Below, piece by piece: positions 8,680 to 16,809 of a stretch of DNA of 34,773 nt. A program made the translations under genes and the position numbers. The first letter of the stretch is position 1, and every line of letters begins with the position of its first letter. The notes beneath the pieces are model-generated. The model did no database searches. It saw only the letters and a program-made list of their open reading frames with translations, and was not told the origin of the DNA. The stretch spans positions 1 through 34,773 of the forward strand of contig JACOSV010000055.1 in NCBI GenBank assembly GCA_016178725.1, given 5' to 3'. This DNA is from Candidatus Eiseniibacteriota bacterium. GTDB lineage: Bacteria > Eisenbacteria > RBG-16-71-46.

Positions 8680-8683
8680 CGGA

Positions 8684-9634
8684 TCACCGCCTCGCGTAGA
8701 GCCCGCGCGCCCACTCGGCCTCGGCCGCGAGCCCCGGCTCGATCCCGGTCGCCGGCGCGAAGCCGAGATCGGCGCGCATGCGTGCGGCGTCGGCGCGGGT
8801 GCGCAACGGATCGCCGGGCGGGCGCGGCTCGAAGCGCACGTCGGCCTGGACGCCGAGCACGTGCTCGAGGATGCGGATCGCCTCGAGCACCTCGACCTGC
8901 GAGCCGCCGCCCACGTTGTACAGGCCCTGCGGCGCCGCGCGCGTCCACGCGCGCACGTTGGCCTCGACCGCGTCGGCGATGAACGTGAAGTCGCGCGACT
9001 GCCGGCCGTCGCCGAACACCGGGATCGGCTCGCCCGTGAGCATCGCGCGGCAGAACTTGTGGAACGCCATGTCGGGCCGCTGGCGCGGGCCGTACACGGT
9101 GAAGTAGCGCAGCGCCGCCACCGGCATCGAGAAGTTGCGTCCGTAGAGGAGCGTCAGGTGCTCGCCCGCGAGCTTGGTCACGCCGTAGGGCGAGAACGGG
9201 CGCGGCAGCATCGTCTCGTCGGTCGGGAAGCGCTCGGCGTCCCCGTACACCGACGACGACGAGGCGTAGACGAAGCGCTCGAGGCGCGACGCCTTGTAGC
9301 GCTCGAGCAGGCGCTGCGTGGCGAGCACGTTGTGGTGGACGTAGGCCGCGAAGTCGGCGCCCCACGACGCGCGCACGCCCGCCTGCGCCGCCTGATGGAA
9401 CACGACGTCGACCTCGGGCAGGGCCGCGAGGTCGGCGCGACCGAGATCGAGCTCGAGCAGCGTGAACGCCGGGTGCGCGCGTGCCGCCGCGAGGTTCGAG
9501 CGTTTGAGCGCCGGGTCGTAGTAGTCGGTGAAGGCGTCGACGCCGGTGACCGCGACGCCGTCCGCGAGCAGCCGCTCGGTGAGATGCGAGCCGATGAATC
9601 CCGCCGCACCCGTGACCAGCGCGCGCGTCGCCAT
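8684..9634 (-). CDS. NAD-dependent sugar-nucleotide epimerase/dehydratase (UDP-glucuronate 4-epimerase-like)
   Basis: The 316-aa extended short-chain dehydrogenase begins MATRALVTGAAGFIGSHL, with the GxxGxxG NAD motif. It also has VDAFTDYYDPALKRSNL, a pattern typical of UDP-glucuronate 4-epimerases, then the serine region YASSSSVYGDAE and the catalytic YGVTK. LRYFTVYGPRQRPDMAFHKF and FGDGRQSRDFTFI are also family hallmarks. It interconverts UDP-hexoses or hexuronates for the glycan enzymes around it. UDP-glucose 4-epimerase is the main alternative. Three bases separate it from the upstream DUF2723 gene. Confidence 0.9.
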   Translation of the reverse strand: MATRALVTGAAGFIGSHLTERLLADGVAVTGVDAFTDYYDPALKRSNLAAARAHPAFTLLELDLGRADLAALPEVDVVFHQAAQAGVRASWGADFAAYVHHNVLATQRLLERYKASRLERFVYASSSSVYGDAERFPTDETMLPRPFSPYGVTKLAGEHLTLLYGRNFSMPVAALRYFTVYGPRQRPDMAFHKFCRAMLTGEPIPVFGDGRQSRDFTFIADAVEANVRAWTRAAPQGLYNVGGGSQVEVLEAIRILEHVLGVQADVRFEPRPPGDPLRTRADAARMRADLGFAPATGIEPGLAAEAEWARGLYARR

Positions 9635-9637
9635 CGG

Positions 9638-12241
9638 CTACGGCAGGTTGGGCATGATCGGCGGGCCCGCCGGCTTCGTGCCCGGCAGCCCCGCCGCGCG
9701 CAGCTCGTTTTCGAGCAGCGCGCGCGCCTTGTCGTCGTCGGGATGGCGCTCGACCCACTGCTCGAGGATCTGGCGCCCGCGCTCGCGCTGCCCGAGGTCG
9801 CGCAGGAGCGAGAACGCCGCGAAGTAGGCGTTGGCGTACTCGGGATCGGTCCGGATCGCCTGCTCGAACTGCTTGAGCGCCTCGTCGGGCCGGCTCTTGA
9901 ACATCATCATGATGCCATAGTAGTAGAGCACCTCGGCGTTGTCGGGATGCTCGTGCGCGAGGTCGGTGAAGATCTTCATCGCCTTGGTCGTGTCGCCGGC
10001 GTCGATGTAGAAGCCGCCGAGCGAGAGCAGCACGTCGACGAAGCCCGGGAACATGCGCTGCACGCGCTCCATCTCGCCGATCGCGTGCGTGAGGTCGCCG
10101 CGCCGCCGGTAGCCGTACGCCAGCTCCATGTGCGCGGCCGCGTAGTTGCGCGACAGCGTCGAGGCGTTGTCGTCCTTGAACACCGTGCTGTCCCACGAGC
10201 CGTCCTTCGTGAAGAGGCCGCGGTAGAGGAACGTCTCGTACAGCGCCGTGCGGATCTTCTCGGGATCCACGCGCGGCGCCAGCGTGTCCGGGTTCACGCG
10301 GTGCACCAGGCCCTCGAACGTGAAATGCTTGTCGAGGCCCATGTGGTCCGGCACGGTGACGGCGAAGTAGGGCGTCTGCTTCCAGCCGCCGCCCGCGATG
10401 CGGTCCTGCTGCAGGATGTGATCGACCATGAAGCGGTTGGTGTAGAGGTAGTGTCCCTGGTCGTCCTGGAGCAGCCCGGCGCCCAGCATGTCCACCGTCT
10501 TGTCGTCGAGGTGGATCGGCACCGTCGGTTTCTCGTCGCGGATCTGGCGGATGTACCAGTCGGTGTTGAGCAGCGACAGGTTGACGACGCGCACGTCGGG
10601 ACGCACGTGCTCGACCTGCTGGATGTACCAGAGCGGGAACGTGTCGTTGTCGCCGTTCGTGAACACGAACGAGTTGGGCGCGAGCGGCACGAGCATGTTG
10701 TACGCGTAGTCGTGCGCGACGTAGTTGCCACGGCGGTCGTGCGGACGCCACAGGTTGTGCATGAGCAGGAACGGCTGCGCGAGCATCAGCGCCGAGCAGG
10801 CGCCGGTCGCGAGCGTGCGCGCCTGCCCTTCCGCGAACGAGTCGCGCACCCAGGTGATGAGCCACGCCGCGCCCATGCCGATCCACAGCGCGTAGGCGTG
10901 GTAGCCGGTCGTGAAGAAGTAGTCGCGGTCGCGCACCTCGTGGTCGGTGAAGTTGAGGAACACGATCATCACCACGGTGCCGAACAGGAACAGCGCCATC
11001 ATGGTCAGGAATGAGACGCGCTCCCTCCGTCCATGCCACCACGCGCCGGCGACCCCCAGCGCCAGCGGCAGCAGCGCGCCCCACAGGCGCTCGGTCGGGA
11101 ACAGCAGCCACTGGCGCTCGAAGTAGCGCCAGAACTCCTTGCCCAGCTGATTGCCCCACGTGGAGCGGCGCTCGAACATGTTCATCTCGCCGTATTGCTT
11201 GCGCTCGAGCAGGTCGCGGAGCTTCTCCCACGTCGCGGGCGTGCCCTCGTTGATCGCCGGGTGCTGCGCGGCGCGGATCGGCAGGTAGGCGTGCGTCGAG
11301 TAGCCCGCGACCATGAGGAACAACGCGAGCGCGACGACGCGCGCGTCGCGCATCCGGCGCACGAGCAGAACGAGCGGCACGACGATCGTGGCCGCCGCGA
11401 TCGAGGCGCTCATCGGCTTGAAGTCCTGGTCGCCGAACGCGATCACGAGGCTGTAGATCGACACCGCGCCCGAGCCGAGCAGCACCCAGAAGTTGAGCTG
11501 CCCCTGAAATGCGCAGACGATGAAGAAGAGCATCGAGAGCAGGATCGTGCCGCCGGCGAGGCGCTCGAGCCCCCAGGTCACGGCCAGCACCGAGAGGAAC
11601 GGCATGAAGAAGAGCAGCGCCGCGCGCCGGTCGACCTGCCATATGAGCACCAGCAGCACGAGGCCCATCATGCCGACGCCGAGATGGAGCCCGACGCAGA
11701 GCCACATGAGGTAGACGCACAGCAGCAGGGGGCCCGCGGTCGGGCGCTTCTCGTGCGCTTCCCACCACTTGAAGCCGAGCCAGAAGACGAGGATCTGGGC
11801 GAGGCTCATCAGCGAGTAGACCTCGGCCTCGACCGAGTTCTCCCAGAAGTTGTCGGAGAACGCGAGCAGCAGCGCGCCGGTGGCGCCGCCCGCGACCGCG
11901 ATCCACTCGTCGCTCGGCTTGCGCTCCGGGCCCTGCGCGAGCCGGATCAGGCGCACGTTCACGAGATACGTGAGCAGCACCGTGAACCCCGAGGCCAGCG
12001 CCGAGACGCCGTTCACGCGCTGCGCGACGGTGGCGATCGGGATCATCGAGGCGAGCCGCCCGAGCATGACGTAGAAGGGCGTGCCCGGGGGATGCGGAAT
12101 GCCGAGAATGTACGAGACGGCGATGAATTCGCCGGAGTCCCAGAAGGGAACGGTGGGCGTCAGGGTGATGAAGTAGACGGCCGCGGCCACGCAGAAGACG
12201 ACCAAACCCACGCCGATGGCGGCGCGCTTGGTCAGGTCCAT
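9638..12241 (-). CDS. DUF2723 multi-TM protein with C-terminal TPR (O-mannosyltransferase-like)
   Basis: The 867-aa protein starts MDLTKRAAIGVGL. After the first helix comes TPTVPFWDSGEFIAVSY and IPHPPGTPFYVMLGR, the hallmark of DUF2723 (TMEM260-like) proteins, with an acidic DSGE where GT-C enzymes hold their catalytic acid. About a dozen hydrophobic helices run to about residue 490. A periplasmic domain follows, and tetratricopeptide repeats occupy about residues 690-840 (for example LSLGGFYIDAGDTTKAMKIF and YYYGIMMMFKSRPDEALKQF). It probably mannosylates or otherwise glycosylates exported proteins or glycans; this is family inference. The start overlaps the upstream gene by 10 nt. Confidence 0.88.
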   Translation of the reverse strand: MDLTKRAAIGVGLVVFCVAAAVYFITLTPTVPFWDSGEFIAVSYILGIPHPPGTPFYVMLGRLASMIPIATVAQRVNGVSALASGFTVLLTYLVNVRLIRLAQGPERKPSDEWIAVAGGATGALLLAFSDNFWENSVEAEVYSLMSLAQILVFWLGFKWWEAHEKRPTAGPLLLCVYLMWLCVGLHLGVGMMGLVLLVLIWQVDRRAALLFFMPFLSVLAVTWGLERLAGGTILLSMLFFIVCAFQGQLNFWVLLGSGAVSIYSLVIAFGDQDFKPMSASIAAATIVVPLVLLVRRMRDARVVALALFLMVAGYSTHAYLPIRAAQHPAINEGTPATWEKLRDLLERKQYGEMNMFERRSTWGNQLGKEFWRYFERQWLLFPTERLWGALLPLALGVAGAWWHGRRERVSFLTMMALFLFGTVVMIVFLNFTDHEVRDRDYFFTTGYHAYALWIGMGAAWLITWVRDSFAEGQARTLATGACSALMLAQPFLLMHNLWRPHDRRGNYVAHDYAYNMLVPLAPNSFVFTNGDNDTFPLWYIQQVEHVRPDVRVVNLSLLNTDWYIRQIRDEKPTVPIHLDDKTVDMLGAGLLQDDQGHYLYTNRFMVDHILQQDRIAGGGWKQTPYFAVTVPDHMGLDKHFTFEGLVHRVNPDTLAPRVDPEKIRTALYETFLYRGLFTKDGSWDSTVFKDDNASTLSRNYAAAHMELAYGYRRRGDLTHAIGEMERVQRMFPGFVDVLLSLGGFYIDAGDTTKAMKIFTDLAHEHPDNAEVLYYYGIMMMFKSRPDEALKQFEQAIRTDPEYANAYFAAFSLLRDLGQRERGRQILEQWVERHPDDDKARALLENELRAAGLPGTKPAGPPIMPNLP

Positions 12242-13239
12242 CGACCCTCCTTGGCTTGTCGTGCCACGGCCCGGCGCCGGGGAATGCGGGCGAGGAAGAC
12301 GAGGCCGCCGATCATGCTCACGGCCACCGCCACCAGGTAGGTGAGGAACTGCAGCGAGAAGGCATGCGCCCGATCCACCCCCACCAGGCCGAACAGCACG
12401 ATTCCCGCTCCTTCACGCACCCCGATGCCGTTGAACGAGATAGGCAGGGACACTATCACCCCGAGCAACGGCACGAAAAGGAAGAAGTACACCCACGGCA
12501 CGGAGATCGCGAGCGCGCGCGCGACCAGCACGTGCACGATGATGCGCGTGATCTGCGTGACGAGCGCGATGCCGAAGAGCCGCGCGAACAGCCCGCGCTC
12601 GCCGCGATAGTCGGCGATGTGGCCCGCGAGCTCGTCGAGATGCGGGCCGAGCGCGCCGAGGCCGATCCTCGCGAGCAGGCGCTCGCAGGCGGGCAGCAGC
12701 GCCGGATGAAAGATCGCCCACACCAGCACGACGCTCGTCGCGAAGAAGACCAGCACCAGCGCGTAGACGAGCCGCAGATGGAAGCGGTCGATCGCGGGCA
12801 GCGTCGTCACCAGCGCCAGGCTCGCGAGCGCGAGCGTGCCGACCAGCCGGTCCATGAGCACGGCCGACACCGCGGCGGTGCGCGTGGGGCCGTGACGCGC
12901 GGAGTCGGCGACGCGCGCGATGTCGCCGCCGATGTTGGCGGGCAGGAAGTTGTTGAAGAACAGGCCGACGTGATAGTAGGCGCACACCTTCCAGAACGGG
13001 ATGCGGATCTCGACCACGCGCAGCAGCCGGCTCCACTGCCATGCGCCGAGCAGGTTGCTGCCGAGCAGCAGCAGCCACGCTGCGACGATCCACCCCGGGC
13101 GCACGCCGCGCACGGCGACCGCGAACTGATCGAGCGGGATGCGCCGGAAGAGGAAGACCAGCAGCCCGGCGCTGACGAGCGCCTTGGCGCCGAGCAGGAG
13201 TGCGTGCCGCGCGTGGATCCGCGGCGGGGCGGCGCTCAC
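12232..13239 (-). CDS. Lysylphosphatidylglycerol synthase-type TM protein (UPF0104/AglD-like)
   Basis: The 335-aa integral membrane protein starts at GTG 13239 (VSAAPPRIHARHALLLGA). It shows the family pattern: RRIPLDQFAVAVRG, WSRLLRV, then YYHVGLFFNNFLPANIGGD, which is the FNNxLPxxxGGD signature. VSAVLMDRLVGTLAL and LPISFNGIGVREGAGIVLF also match. Members are flippase-like or polyprenol-glycan transferases, often in glycan clusters. The GTG overlaps the upstream GT4 stop by 4 nt. Its role here (lipid-linked sugar translocation) is inferred from context. Confidence 0.86.
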   Translation of the reverse strand: MSAAPPRIHARHALLLGAKALVSAGLLVFLFRRIPLDQFAVAVRGVRPGWIVAAWLLLLGSNLLGAWQWSRLLRVVEIRIPFWKVCAYYHVGLFFNNFLPANIGGDIARVADSARHGPTRTAAVSAVLMDRLVGTLALASLALVTTLPAIDRFHLRLVYALVLVFFATSVVLVWAIFHPALLPACERLLARIGLGALGPHLDELAGHIADYRGERGLFARLFGIALVTQITRIIVHVLVARALAISVPWVYFFLFVPLLGVIVSLPISFNGIGVREGAGIVLFGLVGVDRAHAFSLQFLTYLVAVAVSMIGGLVFLARIPRRRAVARQAKEGRWT

Positions 13240-14354
13240 GGCGACGCGGTCCCGGCCAGCGCGTCGAGCGAGGCCTCGCCGCATGCCGGCCACGTGAAGC
13301 GCTCCGCCCACGCGATGCCGGCGCGGCCGAGCCGCTCGCGCAGCGGCGCATCGAGGAGAACGCGTGCGAGCGCGTCGGCGAGCGCCGCGTCGTCGCCGTA
13401 GCGGACGAGCAGCCCGGTCTCGTCGCGGCGCACCGAGTCGCGCAGGCCGGGCGCGTCGCTCGCCACGACCGCCGCGCCGCACGCGCCGGCCTCGACGACC
13501 GTGAGGCCCCAGCCCTCCTTGGGCGACGGCTGAACGACCACCCACGCTTCCTGCAGCCTGCGCACCTTGTCGGCGCGCGGCAGAAAGCCGAGGAAGTCCA
13601 CTGCGCCCGCGACGCCGAGCCGCGTCGCCTCGCGGCGCAGCGCCGGCTCGAACGGACCGTCGCCGATCACGAGCAGCCGCGCCGCGGGCACCTGGCGCAG
13701 CACGCGCGGGAGCGCCCGCATCGCCCAGTCCGCGCCCTTGTAGCGGCGCAGGCGGCCGACGAACACGATCGTCGGGTCGGCGGAGCGCGCGACCGCGGGA
13801 TCGGCGCGGTAGCTCGCGTGATCGAGGCCGCAGTGGACGACGGTGATGCGTGAGGCGTCCACGCCGCGGCGCACGAGATCATCGCGCGTGCTCTCCGAGA
13901 TCGCGACGAAGCGCGAACGCCGGTAGACGAACGGGATCAGCGCCTCGAGCGCCATGACGTAGAGCCCGACCGGGAGCGCCGCCTCGCGCAGGATCGTCGC
14001 GCCGAAGAGGTGCGGCACGATCACCGCGACCGGCGCGCGCGTGTGCCACGGCGTGAAGCACGGCGCCTTGTTGATGTCCTCGACGATCCGGTCCGGCGCC
14101 GGCGAGGCGAACTCGCTCGCGAGCACGCCCGGCACGATCAGGTTGAAGTTCCACCAGCTCCCGCGGCGCACGACGCGGATGCCGCGGTGCTCGGCCTCGG
14201 CCGCGCCGCCCGGGAATCCGCTCGCGAGCCACGTCACGCGCCAGCCGCGCGCGACCGCGGCGATCAGGATCTGCTCGAGATGCAGCTCGGCGCCGCCCGC
14301 CTCGGGGTGCGCCATGTCGCGGAAGTTGATCGCCAGCAGATGCGGCGCGCTCAC
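13236..14354 (-). CDS. Glycosyltransferase family 4
   Basis: The 372-aa protein starts at GTG 14354 (VSAPHLLAINFRDMAHP) in a GTGA overlap with the methyltransferase. The N-terminal donor/acceptor loop is GGAELHLEQIL. The C-terminal domain has IVFVGRLRRYKGADWAMRAL, VIGDGPFEPALRR, and the canonical EX7E motif in PSPKEGWGLTVVEAGACGA. The HPEAGGAELHL type of start is common in GT4 enzymes of exopolysaccharide loci. It likely transfers a hexose from a nucleotide sugar at the cytoplasmic membrane. Confidence 0.9.
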   Translation of the reverse strand: MSAPHLLAINFRDMAHPEAGGAELHLEQILIAAVARGWRVTWLASGFPGGAAEAEHRGIRVVRRGSWWNFNLIVPGVLASEFASPAPDRIVEDINKAPCFTPWHTRAPVAVIVPHLFGATILREAALPVGLYVMALEALIPFVYRRSRFVAISESTRDDLVRRGVDASRITVVHCGLDHASYRADPAVARSADPTIVFVGRLRRYKGADWAMRALPRVLRQVPAARLLVIGDGPFEPALRREATRLGVAGAVDFLGFLPRADKVRRLQEAWVVVQPSPKEGWGLTVVEAGACGAAVVASDAPGLRDSVRRDETGLLVRYGDDAALADALARVLLDAPLRERLGRAGIAWAERFTWPACGEASLDALAGTASP

Positions 14355-15148
14355 GGCTTCTCGGCCACGGTCCCGATGACGTGGCAGGTGTAGAGCGCCC
14401 AGCGGCGGCGCGCGAGCCACGCCCGCCAGGCGCTCCACCCCCGCGCCCACCACCGCGGCCCCTGCGGATCGAGCGGCAGCGTGACGCCGAGTACCCGCTT
14501 GAGCGTCTCGCGCAGCACGCGGTAGCCGAGGCCCGGCACCATCCACGCGCCGTAGGTGCGGCGCACGCGCAGGCCCGCCGCGGCGAGCCGCGCCTCGAGC
14601 GCCGCCGGCGTGAACTGGGTCTCCCAGCCCGCGAACCACGCGTTCATCACGATCAGCGTCTGCTTCATCAGCGTGTAGAGGTGAAGCGTCTGCGGCACGT
14701 CCACCACCATGCGGCCGCCCGAGCGCGTGACGCGCGCGTTCTCGCGCAGCAGCGGCATCGGATCCCGGAAGTGCTCGAGCAGGCCCTGATGGAAGACCAC
14801 GCGGAAGGCACCGTCGCGGAACGGCATCGCCAGCGCGTCGGCGCGCACCAGGTGCACCGCGAGCCCCTGCGCGTGCGCCTGCGCGCGCACGATCTCGAGC
14901 GAGGCCGGCGCGTAGTCGAGCACGACGCACCGCGCGCCCGCACGCGCGAGCCGCAGCGTGTCACGCCCCGAGCCCGCCCCGACCTCGAGCACGTGCTCGC
15001 CGGCGACCGGACCGTCGGCGAGCACCTCGCGCGCGAGGCGGTCGCCGGTCGAGTACGTCTCCTCGATCCGCGTGTGCGCCCGCCAGTAGCGCTCCCAGTG
15101 CCCGCGCGTCGAGACCCGACGCGGGGACTCCGCCGGGGACGCCGCCAT
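14351..15148 (-). CDS. SAM-dependent methyltransferase
   Basis: With ATG 15148 the protein has 265 aa (MAASPAESPRRVSTRG). This start follows a GGGTGAG Shine-Dalgarno and leaves one base after the phosphoesterase stop. GTG 15157 is an alternative. The class I core is VLEVGAGSGRDTLRLARAG (motif I), CVVLDYAP, RADALAMPFRDGAF, VVFHQGLLEHFRDP and SGGRMVVDVPQ. The C-terminal part has hydrophobic and tryptophan-rich stretches (RWWARGWSAWRAWLARRRW) that may touch the membrane. It sits between glycosyltransferase and housekeeping genes. Substrate unknown. Confidence 0.84.
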   Translation of the reverse strand: MAASPAESPRRVSTRGHWERYWRAHTRIEETYSTGDRLAREVLADGPVAGEHVLEVGAGSGRDTLRLARAGARCVVLDYAPASLEIVRAQAHAQGLAVHLVRADALAMPFRDGAFRVVFHQGLLEHFRDPMPLLRENARVTRSGGRMVVDVPQTLHLYTLMKQTLIVMNAWFAGWETQFTPAALEARLAAAGLRVRRTYGAWMVPGLGYRVLRETLKRVLGVTLPLDPQGPRWWARGWSAWRAWLARRRWALYTCHVIGTVAEKP

Positions 15149-15149
15149 G

Positions 15150-15875
15150 CTACTCACCCCACTGCAGCCGCTCGGCGAGGAAGCGCGGAAGACCGGCGTC
15201 GATGATGCGCTTCATCGCCCCGGCGAGGTCGTACTCGAGCCGCACGTGACGCAGCACGCGCTCCATGTCGTCGTAGAGCAGGTAGCCGGCGCGCGGGTCG
15301 CCGTCGCGCGGCTGGCCCACGCTCGCGACGTTGACGAGGTAGCGATGGCCGCGCTCGATGCGGATCTCCGGCGTGCGCGTGTAGCGCACGCGCTCGTCGT
15401 AACGGTCGAAGACGCCGGGATAGTGCGAGTGGCCGATGAAGCACACCGATTCCTCGTACGCGTCCATCTCGGCGCGCGCCTCGACCGGCGAGAGCACGTA
15501 GTGCCAGTTCTCGGGCTCGGCCGGCGAGGCGTGTACGAGCAGCGTGTCGCGCCAGCGCACCGAATAGGGCAACGCCTCGAGGTAGGCGCGGTTCGCCGGC
15601 GTCAGCGCGGTCTCGGTCCACAGCGCCGCCGCCGCCGCGTTCGAGTTGAAGTAGGTGAGCCGCAGCTTGCCGATCGCGGCGAGGTCGTGGTTGCCGACGA
15701 CCGCGTGCTCGATCATCGGGCGCAGCCGGTCGATGCACTCGTTGGGCGAGGCGCCGTAGCCGACGAAGTCGCCGAGGCAGACGATGCTCGCCGGCTTGTG
15801 GCGCGCGACGTCGGCCAGCACCGCCTCGAGCGCCTCGAGGTTGCCGTGGATGTCCGAGACAACCGCGTGGATCAG
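15150..15875 (-). CDS. Metallophosphoesterase (calcineurin-like), CTG start
   Basis: The 241-aa protein has all motifs of the YfcE/MJ0936-type phosphoesterases: VVSDIHGNLEAL at the N-terminus, LGDFVGYGASPNECI, VVGNHDLAA, LLVHASP and FIGHSHYPGVF. The first strand begins at once after a CTG codon at 15875. No in-frame ATG, GTG or TTG lies between there and the DIHGN motif. A strong GGGGAGG stands four bases upstream, and the CTG overlaps the nusB stop as CTGA. CTG is therefore the most likely initiator. The substrate (a phosphodiester or phosphomonoester) is not known. Confidence 0.82.
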   Translation of the reverse strand: MIHAVVSDIHGNLEALEAVLADVARHKPASIVCLGDFVGYGASPNECIDRLRPMIEHAVVGNHDLAAIGKLRLTYFNSNAAAAALWTETALTPANRAYLEALPYSVRWRDTLLVHASPAEPENWHYVLSPVEARAEMDAYEESVCFIGHSHYPGVFDRYDERVRYTRTPEIRIERGHRYLVNVASVGQPRDGDPRAGYLLYDDMERVLRHVRLEYDLAGAMKRIIDAGLPRFLAERLQWGE

Positions 15876-16306
15876 GCGACCTCCCCGGGCCGCAGCTCGC
15901 GCGCGACCGGATCGAGGACGCCGTTGACGAACGCGCCCGAGGCGTCGGTGCCGTAGCGGCGCGCGATGTCGATCGCCTCGTCGAGGATGACGCGCGCCGG
16001 CGTGCCCGGCCGGCCGATCAGCTCGGCGATCGCGATCCGCAGCACGCCGCGGTCGGTGGCGGCGATGCGGTCGAGCGCCCAGTTGCGCGCGGCGGCGCGG
16101 ATCCGATCGTCCACCTCGGCGGCGCGGTCGTGCAGCACGCGCACCAGATCGTCCACGAGCGCGGTCTGATCTTCGTCGAGCGCGCCCTGGTCGCGCACCG
16201 CGCGCCACGCGGTATCCACCGGCTCGGCCATCACGTCGGACTGGTAGACGAGGCGGAACGCGGTCTCGCGCGCGGCGCGGCGCGTGGCCGCGGTCGGGGT
16301 CCTCAC
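15872..16306 (-). CDS. nusB: Transcription antitermination factor NusB
   Basis: The 144-aa protein starts at GTG 16306 (VRTPTAATRRAARETAF), in a GTGA overlap with ribH. It is all-helical, with AFRLVYQSDVMAEP near the N-terminus, WALDRIAATDRGVLRIAIAEL in the centre and VILDEAIDIARRYGTDASGAFVNGVLD at the end, the last being the NusB signature. Length fits the family (about 130-160). NusB with S10 binds boxA RNA and prevents Rho termination, mainly in rRNA operons. Placement directly after ribH is a classic bacterial arrangement. Confidence 0.93.
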   Translation of the reverse strand: MRTPTAATRRAARETAFRLVYQSDVMAEPVDTAWRAVRDQGALDEDQTALVDDLVRVLHDRAAEVDDRIRAAARNWALDRIAATDRGVLRIAIAELIGRPGTPARVILDEAIDIARRYGTDASGAFVNGVLDPVARELRPGEVA

Positions 16307-16809
16307 CGGGCGGCCGCGCCGGCGCGCTTGAGGGCGGCCATCCGCACCGCCGCCAGCGCGACCTCGGCGCCGCGGTTGCCGATGCGGCCGCCGGTGCGCG
16401 CCGCGGCCTGTTCGGCGTCGAGCACGGCGAGCACGCCGTTCAGCACCGGCACGCCGGTCGCGAGCGCCACCTGCTGCAGGCCCTGCGTCGCCGACTCGGC
16501 GACGAGGCGGAAGTGTTCGGTCTCGCCGCGGATCAGCACGCCGAACGCGAGCACGGCGTCGCAACGCCCGCGCTCGGCCGCCCAGCGGCACGCGAGCGGC
16601 AGCTCGAACGAGCCCGGCACCCAGGTCACCTCGAGGTCGGCCTCGGCGGCGCCGCGGCGGCGCAGCACGTCGAGCGCCGCGTCGACGAGACGGCTCACGA
16701 GCGGCTCGTTGAAGCGGGCGGCCACCAGATGGAACCGGGCGCCGCGCGCCAAGTCGGTATCGCGGCCGCCGCGCGCGTCCGGATCGGAACGCAGCTCGTC
16801 GGCGGTCAC
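16303..16809 (-). CDS. ribH: 6,7-dimethyl-8-ribityllumazine synthase
   Basis: The 168-aa protein starts at GTG 16809, overlapping the ribBA stop as GTGA. It has FHLVAARFNEPLVSRLVDAA (substrate loop), VTWVPGSFELPLAC, and the hallmark VLAFGVLIRGETEHFRLV, followed by VALATGVPVLNGVL and RIGNRGAEVALAAV. It condenses 5-amino-6-ribitylaminouracil with 3,4-dihydroxy-2-butanone 4-phosphate, the step before riboflavin synthase. The first 25 residues, rich in D and R, extend beyond the usual start. Confidence 0.94.
   Translation of the reverse strand: MTADELRSDPDARGGRDTDLARGARFHLVAARFNEPLVSRLVDAALDVLRRRGAAEADLEVTWVPGSFELPLACRWAAERGRCDAVLAFGVLIRGETEHFRLVAESATQGLQQVALATGVPVLNGVLAVLDAEQAAARTGGRIGNRGAEVALAAVRMAALKRAGAAAR

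Noticed and set aside
8861-12340. Long + strand open frames opposite the epimerase and DUF2723 genes
   Set aside because: These are GC-driven shadow frames full of R, A and H without motifs. The minus strand carries clear family motifs.
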